From: Streptomyces sp. Edi4
GTDB lineage: Bacteria > Actinomycetota > Actinomycetes > Streptomycetales > Streptomycetaceae
Direction of reading: 5' to 3'
NCBI RefSeq assembly: GCF_040253615.1
Contig: NZ_JBEJGY010000004.1
Span: forward strand, 1,674,001-1,738,000
Length of the DNA stretch: 64,000 nt
The notes below the pieces were generated by a model. That model worked only from the letters and a program-made list of their open reading frames with translations. It was not told the DNA's origin and did no database searches. This document shows positions 27,612-36,785 of the stretch, piece after piece. Position 1 is the stretch's first letter. Every line of letters starts with the position of its first letter. Made by a program: the position numbers and the translations under genes.

Positions 27612-29342
27612 TCAGCCGTCCGCGCGGGCGGTGGCCAGCAGCTCCTCCGCATGCGCCCTGGCCGTCTCGGAGTCCTCCTGCCCGGCCAGCATGCGCGACA
27701 GCTCCCGCACGCGGTCCTCGCCCTCCAGGACGGTGACCCCGGACCGGGTGACCGAGCCGTCGTTGGTCTTCTCCACCAGGAGCTGCCGGTCGGCGAACGC
27801 CGCCACCTGCGGCAGGTGGGTGACCACGACGACCTGCGCCGACTTGGCGAGCTTGGCGAGCCTGCGGCCGATCTCGACCGCCGCCTTGCCGCCGACGCCC
27901 GCGTCGACCTCGTCGAAGAGGTAGGTCGGCACGGGATCGGTGCCCGCGAAGACGACCTCCACGGCGAGCATCACCCGGGAGAGCTCACCGCCGGAGGCGC
28001 CCTTGGCGATGGGCCGGGGCGGCGCACCCGGGTGCGGCGCGAGCAGCAGCTCGACCTCGTCGGCGCCGGTCGGCCCGTACGCCACGGTCCGCCCGCCCAC
28101 CTCCACGCCCTCGGGATCCTCGCTCTGGCCCACCGCGAACGACACCCGCGCGTGCGGCATCGCCAGCGAGGCGAGCTCGGCGGTGACGGCCTCGGCGAAC
28201 CGGGCCGCCGCCTCGGTGCGGGCGTCGGTCAACTCCTGTGCCAGGACGGACAGTTCATCGCGCAGGCCGTCCCGCTCGGCGGTGAGCTGATCGATCCGGT
28301 CGTCGTCCCCGTCGAGTTCGGTCAGGCGCGCCGCGGCCTCCTGCGACCAGGCGAGCACGGCCGCGATGTCCTCGCCGTACTTGCGGGTCAGGGCGGTCAG
28401 CGCGGCCCGGCGCTCCTCCACGGCGGCCAGCCGCAGCGGGTCGGCGTCCAGATCGTCGGCGTATCCGGCGAGTTCGCCCGCCACGTCGCCGAGCAGGATC
28501 GCCACCTCGCCGATGCGTTCGGCCAGCGCCGCGAGGGCGGGGTCGTGGGCGCGCACGGCGTCCAGGGCCCGGTGGGCACCGGCCACCAGCGTCGTGGCGT
28601 CCACGCTCTCCGGGTCCTCGGGGTTGCCGGCCAGCGCGGCGTGCGAGACGGCGGCGGCCGAGGCGAGCGCTTCGGCGTGCCCGAGCCGTTCGGCCTCCGC
28701 CGCGAGCTCGGCGTCCTCACCGGGCAGCGGCTCGACGGCGGCGATCTCGTCGAGCCCGAAGCGCAGCAGATCGGCCTCCTGGGCCCGCTCGCGCGCCCGT
28801 GTGGTCAGCTCCTCCAGCTCCACGGCGACAGCCCGCAGCCGCCGGTAGGCACCGGCGTACTTGGCCAGCGGGCCCGCCACCGCCTCCCCCGCGTACCGGT
28901 CGAGCGCTTCGCGCTGCCGGGCCGGACGCAGCAGGCCCTGCTGGTCGGTCTGACCGTGCACCGCGACGAGTTCGTCGGCGAGTTCGGCGAGCATCCCGAC
29001 CGGCACCGACCGCCCGCCGAGGTACGCCCGTGAGCGGCCCTCCGCCGAAACGGTACGGCTCACGAGCAGCGCGCCGTCGTCCAGCTCGGCGCCCGCCTCT
29101 TCGGCCCGCAGCACCGCCGAGCTGCCGGGCCGCAGCGCGATCCGGCCCTCGACGACCGCCGCCTTGGCGCCGATCCGCACGAGCGCGGGATCGGCACGGC
29201 CGCCGAGCAGCAGCCCCAGGCTGGTGACGACCATGGTCTTGCCCGCGCCGGTCTCGCCGGTCACCGCGGTGAAACCGGGTGACAGCTCCACGACTGCGTC
29301 GTCGATGACCCCGAGCGACCGTATCCGCATCTCCTCCAACAC
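27612..29342 (-). CDS. recN: DNA repair protein RecN
   Basis: RecN is an SMC-like ATPase for double-strand break repair, here 576 residues. It has Walker A GETGAGKT (about 29-36), a long coiled-coil middle split by a hinge, and the ABC-type C-terminal half with Walker B YLFDEVDAGVGG. I chose the second GTG of a GTG-TCC-GTG pair because AAGG lies eight bases upstream; the first would add two residues. It follows nadK and tlyA in the same direction, the usual actinobacterial order. Confidence 0.95.
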   Translation of the reverse strand: MLEEMRIRSLGVIDDAVVELSPGFTAVTGETGAGKTMVVTSLGLLLGGRADPALVRIGAKAAVVEGRIALRPGSSAVLRAEEAGAELDDGALLVSRTVSAEGRSRAYLGGRSVPVGMLAELADELVAVHGQTDQQGLLRPARQREALDRYAGEAVAGPLAKYAGAYRRLRAVAVELEELTTRARERAQEADLLRFGLDEIAAVEPLPGEDAELAAEAERLGHAEALASAAAVSHAALAGNPEDPESVDATTLVAGAHRALDAVRAHDPALAALAERIGEVAILLGDVAGELAGYADDLDADPLRLAAVEERRAALTALTRKYGEDIAAVLAWSQEAAARLTELDGDDDRIDQLTAERDGLRDELSVLAQELTDARTEAAARFAEAVTAELASLAMPHARVSFAVGQSEDPEGVEVGGRTVAYGPTGADEVELLLAPHPGAPPRPIAKGASGGELSRVMLAVEVVFAGTDPVPTYLFDEVDAGVGGKAAVEIGRRLAKLAKSAQVVVVTHLPQVAAFADRQLLVEKTNDGSVTRSGVTVLEGEDRVRELSRMLAGQEDSETARAHAEELLATARADG

Positions 29343-29480
29343 GGACACGACCTTACGAGGTCCTGGGCCCTGTGTGCGACGTGCCCCGTGCCGTCACCCT
29401 CTCGGGGAGCCCGAACGGGGAGCCCGAACCGTCCCCCTGAGCACGGGAGCGGCCCGGGCCGTCCGCCGCGACCTCGGTGG

Positions 29481-30422
29481 TCAGTGCGGCGCCCCGCGCC
29501 ACCCCTGGACCGGCAGGGCGAACTTGGCGACCAGCCGGTCGGTGAAGGAGGCGTGGTGCAGCCGCGCGAGGCGGACCGGCACGGCCCCGCGCCGCACCTC
29601 CACCCGCGCCCCCGCCGGCAGTTCCACCGTGCGGCGCCCGTCGCACCACAGCACCCCGTGCGGCGTGTGCGGCTGCACCTCGACCGCGAGCACCGACGTG
29701 GGCGAGGTGACCAGCGGCTTGGCGAACAGCGCGTGCGCGCTGATCGGCACCATGAGCAGCGCCTCGACCTCGGGCCACACCACAGGACCGCCCGCCGAGA
29801 AGGCGTACGCGGTCGAGCCGGTCGGGGTGGCGCAGACGATGCCGTCGCAGCCGAACCCGGTCACCGGACGGCCGTCGATCTCCAGGACGACTTCCAGCAT
29901 CCGCTCGGGTGAGACCTTCTGGACGGCCGCCTCGTTCAGGGCCCAGTCCTTGTGCACCACGTCGCCGTTGTTGTGCACGAGGACATCGAGGGTCATCCGC
30001 TCCTCGACCTCATAGGCACGCGTCACGACCCGGTCGACGACCTTGTCGAGGTCGTCGCGCTCGGCCTCCGCGAGGAAGCCCACGCGGCCGAGGTTGACGC
30101 CGAGCATGGGAACACCCGACGCCCTGGCGAGTTCGGCGCCGCGCAGCAGGGTGCCGTCGCCGCCGAGGACGATCAGGAGTTCGCAGTCGTCAAGGCACTC
30201 GGGGTTGGCGTCCTCGACGATCTCCGGCTCGGCGGGCAGCGGCAGGTCCGCCGCCTCCGCCCGCAGGACACGCACCCCGATGCCGCTGCGCAGCAGGCCC
30301 CGTACGACCAGCTCCGCGCTGCGGATGGCCGCGGGTCTTCCGGTGTGGGCGAGCAGGAACACGGTACGCGCGGGCGCGCGGTCCTTCGAACCGTTCTCCG
30401 GGCTGTTCTCCGACGAGCTCAA
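29481..30422 (-). CDS. nadK: NAD kinase
   Basis: NadK phosphorylates NAD to NADP. The 313-residue protein has the diagnostic GGDGTLLRGA with the catalytic Asp, NLGRVGFLAE, and the conserved GSTAYAFSAGGP region. The start is an unusual TTG that overlaps the tlyA stop (TTGA) and follows GGAGGGA by about five bases; a longer upstream frame has no such signal. Its place between tlyA and recN is conserved. It is one of three loci in the window acting on NAD or its derivatives. Confidence 0.95.
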   Translation of the reverse strand: MSSSENSPENGSKDRAPARTVFLLAHTGRPAAIRSAELVVRGLLRSGIGVRVLRAEAADLPLPAEPEIVEDANPECLDDCELLIVLGGDGTLLRGAELARASGVPMLGVNLGRVGFLAEAERDDLDKVVDRVVTRAYEVEERMTLDVLVHNNGDVVHKDWALNEAAVQKVSPERMLEVVLEIDGRPVTGFGCDGIVCATPTGSTAYAFSAGGPVVWPEVEALLMVPISAHALFAKPLVTSPTSVLAVEVQPHTPHGVLWCDGRRTVELPAGARVEVRRGAVPVRLARLHHASFTDRLVAKFALPVQGWRGAPH

Positions 30423-31234
30423 CGGGGTCCCTCCGCCACTGCGCGCTCCACGTCCGCGGGATCGAGCGCGGGCGCCCCGGCCCGCAGCCACAGAAAGTAC
30501 TCGACGTTGCCCGAGGGGCCCGGCAGCGGGCTCGCGGTCACGCCGACCACCCCGAGGCCAAGCGCGGCCGCCTGCGCCGCCACCGTCCGCACCGTCTCGG
30601 CGCGCAGCTCGGGGCTGCGTACGACGCCGCCGCTGCCGAGCCGTTCCTTGCCGATCTCGAACTGCGGCTTGACCATGAGGACCAGGTCAGCGTCCGGCGC
30701 CGAGCAGCGCACGAGCGCGGGCAGCACCAGGCCGAGCGCGATGAAGGAGAGGTCGCCCACGACGAGGTCGGCGGGCTGTCCGTCCAGGTCGTCCAGCGTC
30801 AACTCGCGTACGTTCGTACGGTCCTTCACGGTGACCCGGTCATCGCTCTGCAAGGACCAGGCGAGCTGTCCGTAACCCACGTCGACGGCGACGACATGGC
30901 CGGCTCCGGCGCGCAGCAGCACATCGGTGAAGCCGCCCGTCGAGGCGCCGGCGTCGAGCGCGCGGCGCCCCTGGATCTTGAGGCCCAGCGGCACGAAGGC
31001 CTCGAACGCCCCCGCCAGTTTGTGCCCGCCGCGCGAGACGTAGTCGGGATCGCTGTCGTCGTCCACGACCACGATCGCGGCGGCGGTCTCGACCTGGGTG
31101 GCGGATTTGGTGGCGACGGTCTTGCCGACGCTCACCCGACCCGCGGCGATCAGCTGGGCGGCGTGCTCCCGCGACCGCGCGAGTTTCCGGCGCACCAGCT
31201 CGGCGTCGAGGCGGCGGCGTGCCACTCCTGCCAC
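30419..31234 (-). CDS. tlyA: TlyA-family rRNA 2'-O-methyltransferase
   Basis: TlyA methylates rRNA riboses; in mycobacteria this affects capreomycin sensitivity. The 271-residue protein has an N-terminal S4 RNA-binding domain (RRRLDAELVRRKLARSREHA) and an FtsJ-like methyltransferase domain. The SAM-binding loop is LDAGASTGGFTDVLL, and Lys/Asp residues in KDRTNVRE and KPQFE are candidate catalytic groups. The GTG start follows AGGAG by 11 bases. The stop overlaps the nadK TTG start. Confidence 0.93.
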   Translation of the reverse strand: MAGVARRRLDAELVRRKLARSREHAAQLIAAGRVSVGKTVATKSATQVETAAAIVVVDDDSDPDYVSRGGHKLAGAFEAFVPLGLKIQGRRALDAGASTGGFTDVLLRAGAGHVVAVDVGYGQLAWSLQSDDRVTVKDRTNVRELTLDDLDGQPADLVVGDLSFIALGLVLPALVRCSAPDADLVLMVKPQFEIGKERLGSGGVVRSPELRAETVRTVAAQAAALGLGVVGVTASPLPGPSGNVEYFLWLRAGAPALDPADVERAVAEGPR

Positions 31235-31241
31235 GTTCGGT

Positions 31242-31568
31242 TCAGCTCCTGTGGTCGTAGTTGGTCGACGGCCCCGTCGGCCGCCCGGGACGCTGGTCCG
31301 CCAACGGCCGGGCCGCCCCTGGGGTTCCCGGCGCGGGAGCGTCCAACGCGCTCAGCGCGTCGCGCAGCCCGCCGTGTACATCCTCGTACACCTCCAGGTG
31401 CCCCTCGGTACCGAGGTGGTCGACGTCCCCGAGCCGCTGGACGAGCGCGTCGACCCCGGCGTGCCCGGTGCGGTCGCGAGCCACGCCGAGCGGCAGCGGC
31501 GCGTCCTCGGTCCGCACCCCGGATTCGGCCACGGGCTGCCCCTGGGGGCCCGGCATCAGGTCGCTCAT
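31242..31568 (-). CDS. Small unknown protein upstream of tlyA
   Basis: This 108-residue protein has a hydrophilic N-terminus, a short ordered middle (GHAGVDALVQRLGDVDHLGTEGH, LEVYEDVHGGLRDALSALD) and a Pro/Ala/Gly-rich tail. Its stop is seven bases before the tlyA start, so it is probably in the same operon. The middle resembles small helical proteins often found beside tlyA in actinobacteria, with no known function. There is no signal peptide or membrane segment. Confidence 0.7.
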   Translation of the reverse strand: MSDLMPGPQGQPVAESGVRTEDAPLPLGVARDRTGHAGVDALVQRLGDVDHLGTEGHLEVYEDVHGGLRDALSALDAPAPGTPGAARPLADQRPGRPTGPSTNYDHRS

Positions 31569-31610
31569 GCCACGACGCTACCGCGAAGCCCTGGGGTACG
31601 GTCGGTGACG

Positions 31611-31958
31611 ATGGCGACCTTGGAGGAGTGCCGCCGCGCACTCGGCAAACTTTCGGACAATCTGGCCCGGGCGCAGGGCGACGTGCGGGCGGCGGCCGCG
31701 CTGGACCGCTCGCTGAGCTGCCACGTCACGGATCTGGATACCACGTTCGTGGGCCGTCTCAGGGACGGCCGCGTCGAGGTGGACGACACGGTGGTGGGGG
31801 CGCCCCGGGAGAAGGCGCAGATCCGTCTCGCGATGACGGGGGACGATCTGGTGGCGATGGTGGGCGGCGACCTGAACTTCGCGAAGGCGTGGGCATCGGG
31901 CAGAGTCCGCCTGGAGGCCCCCTTCCTAGACCTCCTCCGCCTCCGAACCCTCCTCTGA
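31611..31958 (+). CDS. SCP2 sterol-binding-domain protein
   Basis: This 115-residue protein makes up a single SCP2-like fold. The pattern is an N-terminal helix (ATLEECRRALGKLSDNLAR), strands including RVEVDD, AQIRLAMTGDDLVAMVGG, and the helix LNFAKAWASGRVRLE. Such domains bind lipids or act as small accessory domains; the ligand is unknown. It is divergent from the 108-residue gene by 42 bases. An in-frame GTG two codons upstream could also start it; the ribosome binding site is weak for both. Confidence 0.8.
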   Translation: MATLEECRRALGKLSDNLARAQGDVRAAAALDRSLSCHVTDLDTTFVGRLRDGRVEVDDTVVGAPREKAQIRLAMTGDDLVAMVGGDLNFAKAWASGRVRLEAPFLDLLRLRTLL

Positions 31959-32618
31959 CCCCACCCCGTCGGGGCGCTTTGACGGGTGCGGCCCGTACGA
32001 CCTGTTCGCGCAGTTCCCCGCGCCCCTGACAGGGCAGGTGCCGACCCCTGTGCGCATGCCCAGCCGATCCGGCACTTGAGGACGAGGCCGCTCAGACCGA
32101 ACCGGGCCTGGGGCGAAGCCCCAGGGACCCGGGCTGGGCGCAGTTCCCCGCGCCCCTGACAGGGGCAGGTGCTGACCCCTGTGCGCATGCCCAGCCGATC
32201 CGGCACTTCAGGACGAGGCCGCTCAGGCCGAACGGGGCCTGGGGCGAAGCCCCAGGGACCCCGGCTGGGCGCAGTTCCCCGCGCCCCTGACAGGGGCAGG
32301 TGCTGACCCCTGTGCGCATGCCCAGCCGGCCCGGCACTTCAGGACGAGGCCGCTCAGACCGAACCGGGCCTGGGGCGAAGCCCCAGGGACCCCGGCTGGG
32401 CGCAGTTCCCCGCGCCCCTGACAGGGGCAGGTGCTGACCCCTGTGCGCATGCCCAGCCGATCCGGCACTTCAGGACGAGGCCGCTCAGACCGAACCGGGC
32501 CTGGGGCGAAGCCCCAGGGACCCCGGCTGGGCGCAGTTCCCCGCGCCCCTTGGCGGGGTCGACGCCGGCCCGCGCCGGCATACCCGGCCCTCGAAACCCC
32601 CGGCGGAGCCTCCCGCGT
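31959..32618. repeat. Tandem array of about five 130/131-base repeat units
   Basis: The anchor GCGCAGTTCCCCGCGCCCCT recurs at 32008, 32138, 32269, 32400 and 32531, a period of 130 then 131 bases. Units are nearly identical, differing at a few positions. Each contains CCTGGGGCGAAGCCCCAGG, a short hairpin, and GGCACTTCAGGACGAGG or a close variant. The minus-strand 81-residue frames repeat because the DNA does. The right end carries the G-rich element at 32633-32656. Units belong to the same family as the clusters at 5290, 27060 and 53550. Confidence 0.9.
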
Positions 32619-33443
32619 TCACCCCCGGCGGGTTTGGGGAAGGGGCGGGGTGGGGGACGACCGACGCCGGGCCACCGGCACCACCAGCGGCGTCCCCGTC
32701 TCAGGATCAGCGATCACCTGACACCGCACCTGGAACACCCGCTCCACCAGCTCCGCCGTGACCACCGAGGAGGGCGGCCCCTCAGCCACCACCTCCCCGT
32801 CCCTCATGGCAATGAGATGCGTGGCATACCGAGCCGCCTGGTTGAGGTCGTGCAGCACCGCGACCAGCGTCCGCCCCTGCTCCTCATGGAGCTGCGCACA
32901 CAGATCCAGCACCTCGAACTGGTGCTGGATGTCCAGAAACGTCGTCGGCTCGTCGAGCAGCAGCAGCGGCGTCTGCTGCGCCAGCGCCATCGCGATCCAG
33001 ACCCGCTGCCGCTGCCCGCCGGACAACTCGTCGACGTACCGCTCCCCGAGCCCCCCGACCCCCGTCGCGTCCATGGACTCCTGGACGATCCGCTCGTCCT
33101 CGGGCGACCACTGCCGCAACAGCCCCTGGTGGGGGTAGCGCCCGCGCGCCACGAGGTCCCCCACCGTGATCCCGTCCGGCGCGATGGAGGACTGCGGCAG
33201 CAACCCGAGCGTCCGTGCCACCTTCTTCGCGGGCAGCGAGTGGATGGACTGCCCATCGAGCAGCACCCGTCCCCGACTCGGCTTGAGCATCCGCGACAGC
33301 GCCCGCAGCAGCGTGGACTTGCCGCACGCGTTGGGCCCGACGATCACCGTGAAGGAGTGGTCCGGGATCTCGACCGACAGGTCCTTGGCGATGACTCGCT
33401 GGTCATAGCCGAGGGTGACCGACTCGGCACTGAGGCGTCGCAT
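32619..33443 (-). CDS. Iron-siderophore ABC transporter ATPase (FecE/FepC type)
   Basis: This 274-residue ATPase energises siderophore import. Walker A is GPNACGKST (about 36-44), the signature is LSGGQRQRV, and Walker B is LLLLDEPTTFLDI. The ATG is seven bases after GCAGGAG; a longer frame would run back into the permease gene. The last residues (SSPTPPLPQTRRG) are encoded by the G-rich repeat, so the natural C-terminus has been replaced or extended by repeat DNA. It is the third gene of an operon after two permeases; there is a 104-base gap after the nearer one. Confidence 0.93.
   Translation of the reverse strand: MRRLSAESVTLGYDQRVIAKDLSVEIPDHSFTVIVGPNACGKSTLLRALSRMLKPSRGRVLLDGQSIHSLPAKKVARTLGLLPQSSIAPDGITVGDLVARGRYPHQGLLRQWSPEDERIVQESMDATGVGGLGERYVDELSGGQRQRVWIAMALAQQTPLLLLDEPTTFLDIQHQFEVLDLCAQLHEEQGRTLVAVLHDLNQAARYATHLIAMRDGEVVAEGPPSSVVTAELVERVFQVRCQVIADPETGTPLVVPVARRRSSPTPPLPQTRRG
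32633..32656. repeat. G-rich repeat at the 3' end of the siderophore ATPase gene
   Basis: A core GGGAAGGGGCGGGGTGGG preceded by CGGCGGGTTTG on the plus strand. It matches the element inside scpA (13612-13655) and encodes the C-terminal Pro-rich tail of the ATPase on the minus strand. Confidence 0.6.
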
Positions 33444-33547
33444 GCTCGTACTCCTGCTGAAGGGTCCGGATTCCGTAAGGGAGTCAAGGGAGTTGGGGGT
33501 ATGGAGGGAGCCAAGGGAGCCGGCGGCGGCCGCCGCGGCACGCGCGC

Positions 33548-34576
33548 TCATATCCGCCCCGCCCTGCGCTCGGTGACGAGCAGCCACAGCAGGTAGACGC
33601 CGCCGACCATCCCGGTCAGCACCCCCACCGGCAGCGCGCTCCCGCCGAACAGCCGCTGCGCGCCCCAGTCCGCGACGACCAGGAGCGCCGCGCCCATGAA
33701 GGCGGAGGCGCAGACGTTGGGCCCGGCGGCGCGGGTCAGGCGCCGGGCCAGCTGCGGCGCGGTCAGCGCGACGAAGGCGATGGGCCCGGCGGCCGCGGTG
33801 GCCGAGGCACTGAGGAGCACCGCGCTGAGCATCAGGACGGTACGGGTCCGCTGCACCGGCACGCCCAGCGCGTACGCCGCGTCGTCGCCCATCTCCAGCA
33901 TCCGCAGCGGCCGCGCGTAGGTGAGCACCACCGGCAGGAGCACCACGAACAGCACGAGCAGCGGCCAGACCTGCGCCCAGTCGCGTCCGTCGAGGGAGCC
34001 GGTGAGCCACACCATCGAACGGGCGGCGTCGACCAGGGTCGACTTGGTGAGCAGATAGTGGATGGCGGCGGTGAGCATCGCGGCGGCGCCGATGCCGACC
34101 AGCACGAGCCGGTAGCCGTGCACGCCCTTCTTCCATGCCAGCAGATAGACGGCGACACCCGTCGCGAGCCCGCCGGCGAGTGCGCCGAGCGAGACCGCGA
34201 ACGCGCCGCCGTGGAAGAACACGATGACGGTGAGCGCGCCCACCGATGAGCCCTGCCCGAAGCCGATGACGTCCGGACTGCCCAGCGGATTGCGGGAGAT
34301 GGACTGGAAGAGCGCCCCGGAGATGCCGAGCGAGGCCCCCACCAGGAGCGCCACCAGGACGCGCGGCAGCCGCAGTTCGTTGATGATGAAGTCCTGGGCG
34401 GGCGTGCCCGATCCGAGCAGGCTTCGTACGACGTCGGCGGGCGGGATCGTGAAGTCGCCGGTGCCGATGAGGACGACGGCCGCGGCGAGCGCCAGCACCG
34501 CGAGGGCGCCGATCACGGCCAGGGCGCGTGGCTCAGCCCGGAAGGAGAGGCCGCCGGGGGTACGTATCGCCTTCAC
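33548..34576 (-). CDS. FecCD-family siderophore permease
   Basis: This 342-residue membrane protein has about nine to ten helices and is one half of an importer with the next permease. The family sequences LRLPRVLVALLVGASLGISG and NPLGSPDVIGFGQG are present. The GTG start forms GTGA with the stop of the upstream permease (34573). It ends with a short cytosolic tail (TERRAGRI). The operon lacks a substrate-binding protein, so the ligand is unknown; iron control is indicated by the iron box. Confidence 0.93.
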   Translation of the reverse strand: MKAIRTPGGLSFRAEPRALAVIGALAVLALAAAVVLIGTGDFTIPPADVVRSLLGSGTPAQDFIINELRLPRVLVALLVGASLGISGALFQSISRNPLGSPDVIGFGQGSSVGALTVIVFFHGGAFAVSLGALAGGLATGVAVYLLAWKKGVHGYRLVLVGIGAAAMLTAAIHYLLTKSTLVDAARSMVWLTGSLDGRDWAQVWPLLVLFVVLLPVVLTYARPLRMLEMGDDAAYALGVPVQRTRTVLMLSAVLLSASATAAAGPIAFVALTAPQLARRLTRAAGPNVCASAFMGAALLVVADWGAQRLFGGSALPVGVLTGMVGGVYLLWLLVTERRAGRI

Positions 34577-35631
34577 AGCTGGGCCATCCTCTTGCGCCGT
34601 ACGAGATGGATGAAGACGGGTCCGCCGATGAGCGCGGTGACGATGCCGACCTGGAGTTCTGCGGGCCGTGTGACGACGCGCCCGACGACGTCGGAGCCGA
34701 GCAGCAGCAGCGGCGAGAGCACGGCCGCGTACGGCAGGATCCACCGCAGGTCGGGCCCGGTGATGGCGCGCGCGATGTGCGGGACCATGAGCCCGATGAA
34801 CACGATGGGCCCGCAGGCAGCGGTCGCGGCCCCGCACAGCAACGTGATGACGACCATCGACGTGACACGGGTACGGGTGAGACGGGCGCCGAGCGCGCGG
34901 GCGGTGTCGTCGCCCATGGCCATCGCGTTGAGCGGCCGGGCGAGCAGCAGCGCGACGAGGAGTCCCACGAGGATGAACGGCGCGACCCTGCGCACGGTCG
35001 CCATGTCCGCCGACGCGAGCGAGCCGACCTGCCAGAACCGGAGCTGGTTGAGGGCGGCGGAGTCGGTGAGCTGGACGGCGTTGATGTAGCCGTAGAGCGC
35101 GGCGCTGGCGGCCGTTCCCGCGAGCGCGAGCCGTACGGGCGTCGCGGCCCGGCTGCCGCCGAGGACATACACCGCCGCCGACACGACCCCCGCGCCGAGG
35201 AACGCGAACCACACATACCCGGTGAGGGAGTTGACGCCGAGGAAGCTGATCGCGGAGACCACGGCGGCGGCCGCCCCGGCGTTGACGCCGAGGATGCCGG
35301 GCTCGGCGAGCGGGTTGCGGGTGAGCGCCTGCATGACCGCGCCGGCGAGCCCGAGCGCGGCCCCCACCAGCAGCCCGAGCAGCGTCCTTGGCACCCGGAC
35401 GTCGTGGATGAGGACGTCGTTGGCGGTGCCCGAACCGTGGAAGAGGCCGTGCCAGACGTCGCCGAGCGGCATCGGTTTCGCGCCGATCGCGATGCTGGCG
35501 AGCGCGACGAGCGCCAGGGCGCCCACGGACACGAACAGACCGGCCGCGCGCAGCGTACGGCGTCTGGCGGTCGGGGCCGGGGGCGCGGAGGTGGTCCGGT
35601 CGCGCGGCTGAGGAGGACTGTCTACCAACAC
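34573..35631 (-). CDS. FecCD-family siderophore permease, first gene of the iron operon
   Basis: This is a 352-residue membrane protein. A Pro/Arg-rich cytosolic N-terminus is followed by about nine helices. VRVPRTLLGLLVGAALGLAG and NPLAEPGILGVNAGA are family signatures. The GTG start has no visible ribosome binding site and lies only five bases from the iron box, so the transcript may be leaderless. It overlaps the next permease by four bases. Both permeases are full FecCD proteins, so they probably form a heterodimer. Confidence 0.92.
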   Translation of the reverse strand: MLVDSPPQPRDRTTSAPPAPTARRRTLRAAGLFVSVGALALVALASIAIGAKPMPLGDVWHGLFHGSGTANDVLIHDVRVPRTLLGLLVGAALGLAGAVMQALTRNPLAEPGILGVNAGAAAAVVSAISFLGVNSLTGYVWFAFLGAGVVSAAVYVLGGSRAATPVRLALAGTAASAALYGYINAVQLTDSAALNQLRFWQVGSLASADMATVRRVAPFILVGLLVALLLARPLNAMAMGDDTARALGARLTRTRVTSMVVITLLCGAATAACGPIVFIGLMVPHIARAITGPDLRWILPYAAVLSPLLLLGSDVVGRVVTRPAELQVGIVTALIGGPVFIHLVRRKRMAQL

Positions 35632-35636
35632 GCAGG

Positions 35637-35655
35637 TTAGGTTAGCCTACCCTGC
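35637..35655. promoter_or_regulatory. Iron box (DmdR/DtxR type)
   Basis: TTAGGTTAGCCTACCCTGC matches the DtxR-family consensus dyad (TTAGGTTAGGCTAACCTAA, or its GC-swapped form) at about 16 of 19 positions. It overlaps the expected promoter of the two-permease operon, right at the start codon. DmdR1 repression in iron-replete cells is the likely effect. Confidence 0.8.
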
Positions 35656-35684
35656 ACTCCGATGGCTGCTCCCCCGGCGGAGCC

Positions 35685-36713
35685 TCAGAGACCCAGTCGC
35701 CCCAGGACCTTCGCCGCGTCCAGTTCGCACGCCCCGTCCCCGGCATGGTTCCAGGCCGCCGCGCACAGCGCCCGCAGTCCATCCATCGCCTCCCCCTCGC
35801 CGTCGAGCGCAAACTCGCCTTCGGTGACGGACGCGGTCCACCCGCCGCACCCGAACTCACCCCTGCCCTCGGTCACTTCGGGCTGCCCGGTCAGCAAGCC
35901 GCGCAGATCCGCGTCGACATAAGTGGGCCGGTGCTCGGGCCGGGCGGCGAGCAGCTGGGCGCCGTCCGTCACGCCGGTCAGCACGAGCAGCGAGTCGACA
36001 CCGCCGTTGAAGGCACCCTCGATGTCCGTGTCGAGCCGGTCCCCCACGACCAGCGGCCGCTCGGCGCCGGTCCGCAGCACCGTCTCGCGATGCATCGGCG
36101 GCAGCGGTTTTCCGGCCACCTGGGGATCGGCGCCGGTGGCGATGCGGACGACCTCGACCGCCGCGCCGTTGCCGGGCGCGATCCCCCGCCCGCTCGGAAT
36201 CGTCAAGTCGACATTGGACGCGAACCACGGCAGCCCCCGGGCCACCGCGTACGAGGCCTCCGCGAGCCGGGACCAGGTCAGGTCCGGACCCCCATACCCC
36301 TGCACCACCGCGACCGGATCGTCGTCGGCCGACTCCACCGGGACGAGCCCGCGCTCGGTCAGCGCGACCCGCAGCCCCTCGCCGCCGATGAGCAACACCC
36401 GCGATCCCTTGGGAAGTTGGTCGGACATGAGCCGCGCGACCGCCTGCGCAGAGGTGATCACATCGGACGCTTCCGCCGGCACCCCGAGCTCCGTCAGATG
36501 CTCGGCGACCGCATCCGGCGTACGCAGCGCGTTGTTCGTCACGTACGCCAGGTGCATCCCGCCGTCCCGCGCCGTCGCGAGCGCGTCGACGGCGTGCGCG
36601 ATGGCCGCGCCGCCCGCGTAGACGACCCCGTCCAGATCCAGCAGAGCCGTGTCGTACGCCTCGTTCAGCGCCCGCGCGCTCCCACTCGGCTTGATTCGGC
36701 CGGTCTGGCTCAT
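35685..36713 (-). CDS. HAD-superfamily phosphatase (NagD/HADIIA-like)
   Basis: This is a 342-residue hydrolase. Motif I is DLDGVVYAGG (nucleophile Asp27), motif II VTNNA, and the acidic motif III/IV GDRLDTDIEGA. The inserted cap between them fits NagD-type sugar or nucleotide phosphatases. The C-terminal 50 or so residues (WTASVTEGEFALDGEGEA) form an extra segment typical of actinobacterial members. The ATG follows GAGGAG by nine bases; an earlier ATG is too close to that site. Divergent from the DUF1015 gene. Confidence 0.88.
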   Translation of the reverse strand: MSQTGRIKPSGSARALNEAYDTALLDLDGVVYAGGAAIAHAVDALATARDGGMHLAYVTNNALRTPDAVAEHLTELGVPAEASDVITSAQAVARLMSDQLPKGSRVLLIGGEGLRVALTERGLVPVESADDDPVAVVQGYGGPDLTWSRLAEASYAVARGLPWFASNVDLTIPSGRGIAPGNGAAVEVVRIATGADPQVAGKPLPPMHRETVLRTGAERPLVVGDRLDTDIEGAFNGGVDSLLVLTGVTDGAQLLAARPEHRPTYVDADLRGLLTGQPEVTEGRGEFGCGGWTASVTEGEFALDGEGEAMDGLRALCAAAWNHAGDGACELDAAKVLGRLGL

Positions 36714-36785
36714 CTTCATCCACTCCTCGATCGATGCCCTGCCCCCGATCATCGCGCATGCCCGCACCCCACATACCATGCACGG

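Noticed and set aside
31565..32581. Several 75-213-residue minus-strand frames in the tandem array
   Set aside because: They repeat the same peptide because the 131-base DNA unit repeats; no start signal and no conservation expected.
31959..32618. Possible CRISPR array
   Set aside because: Regular 131-base period, but the whole unit is repeated with no unique spacers and no cas genes in the window.
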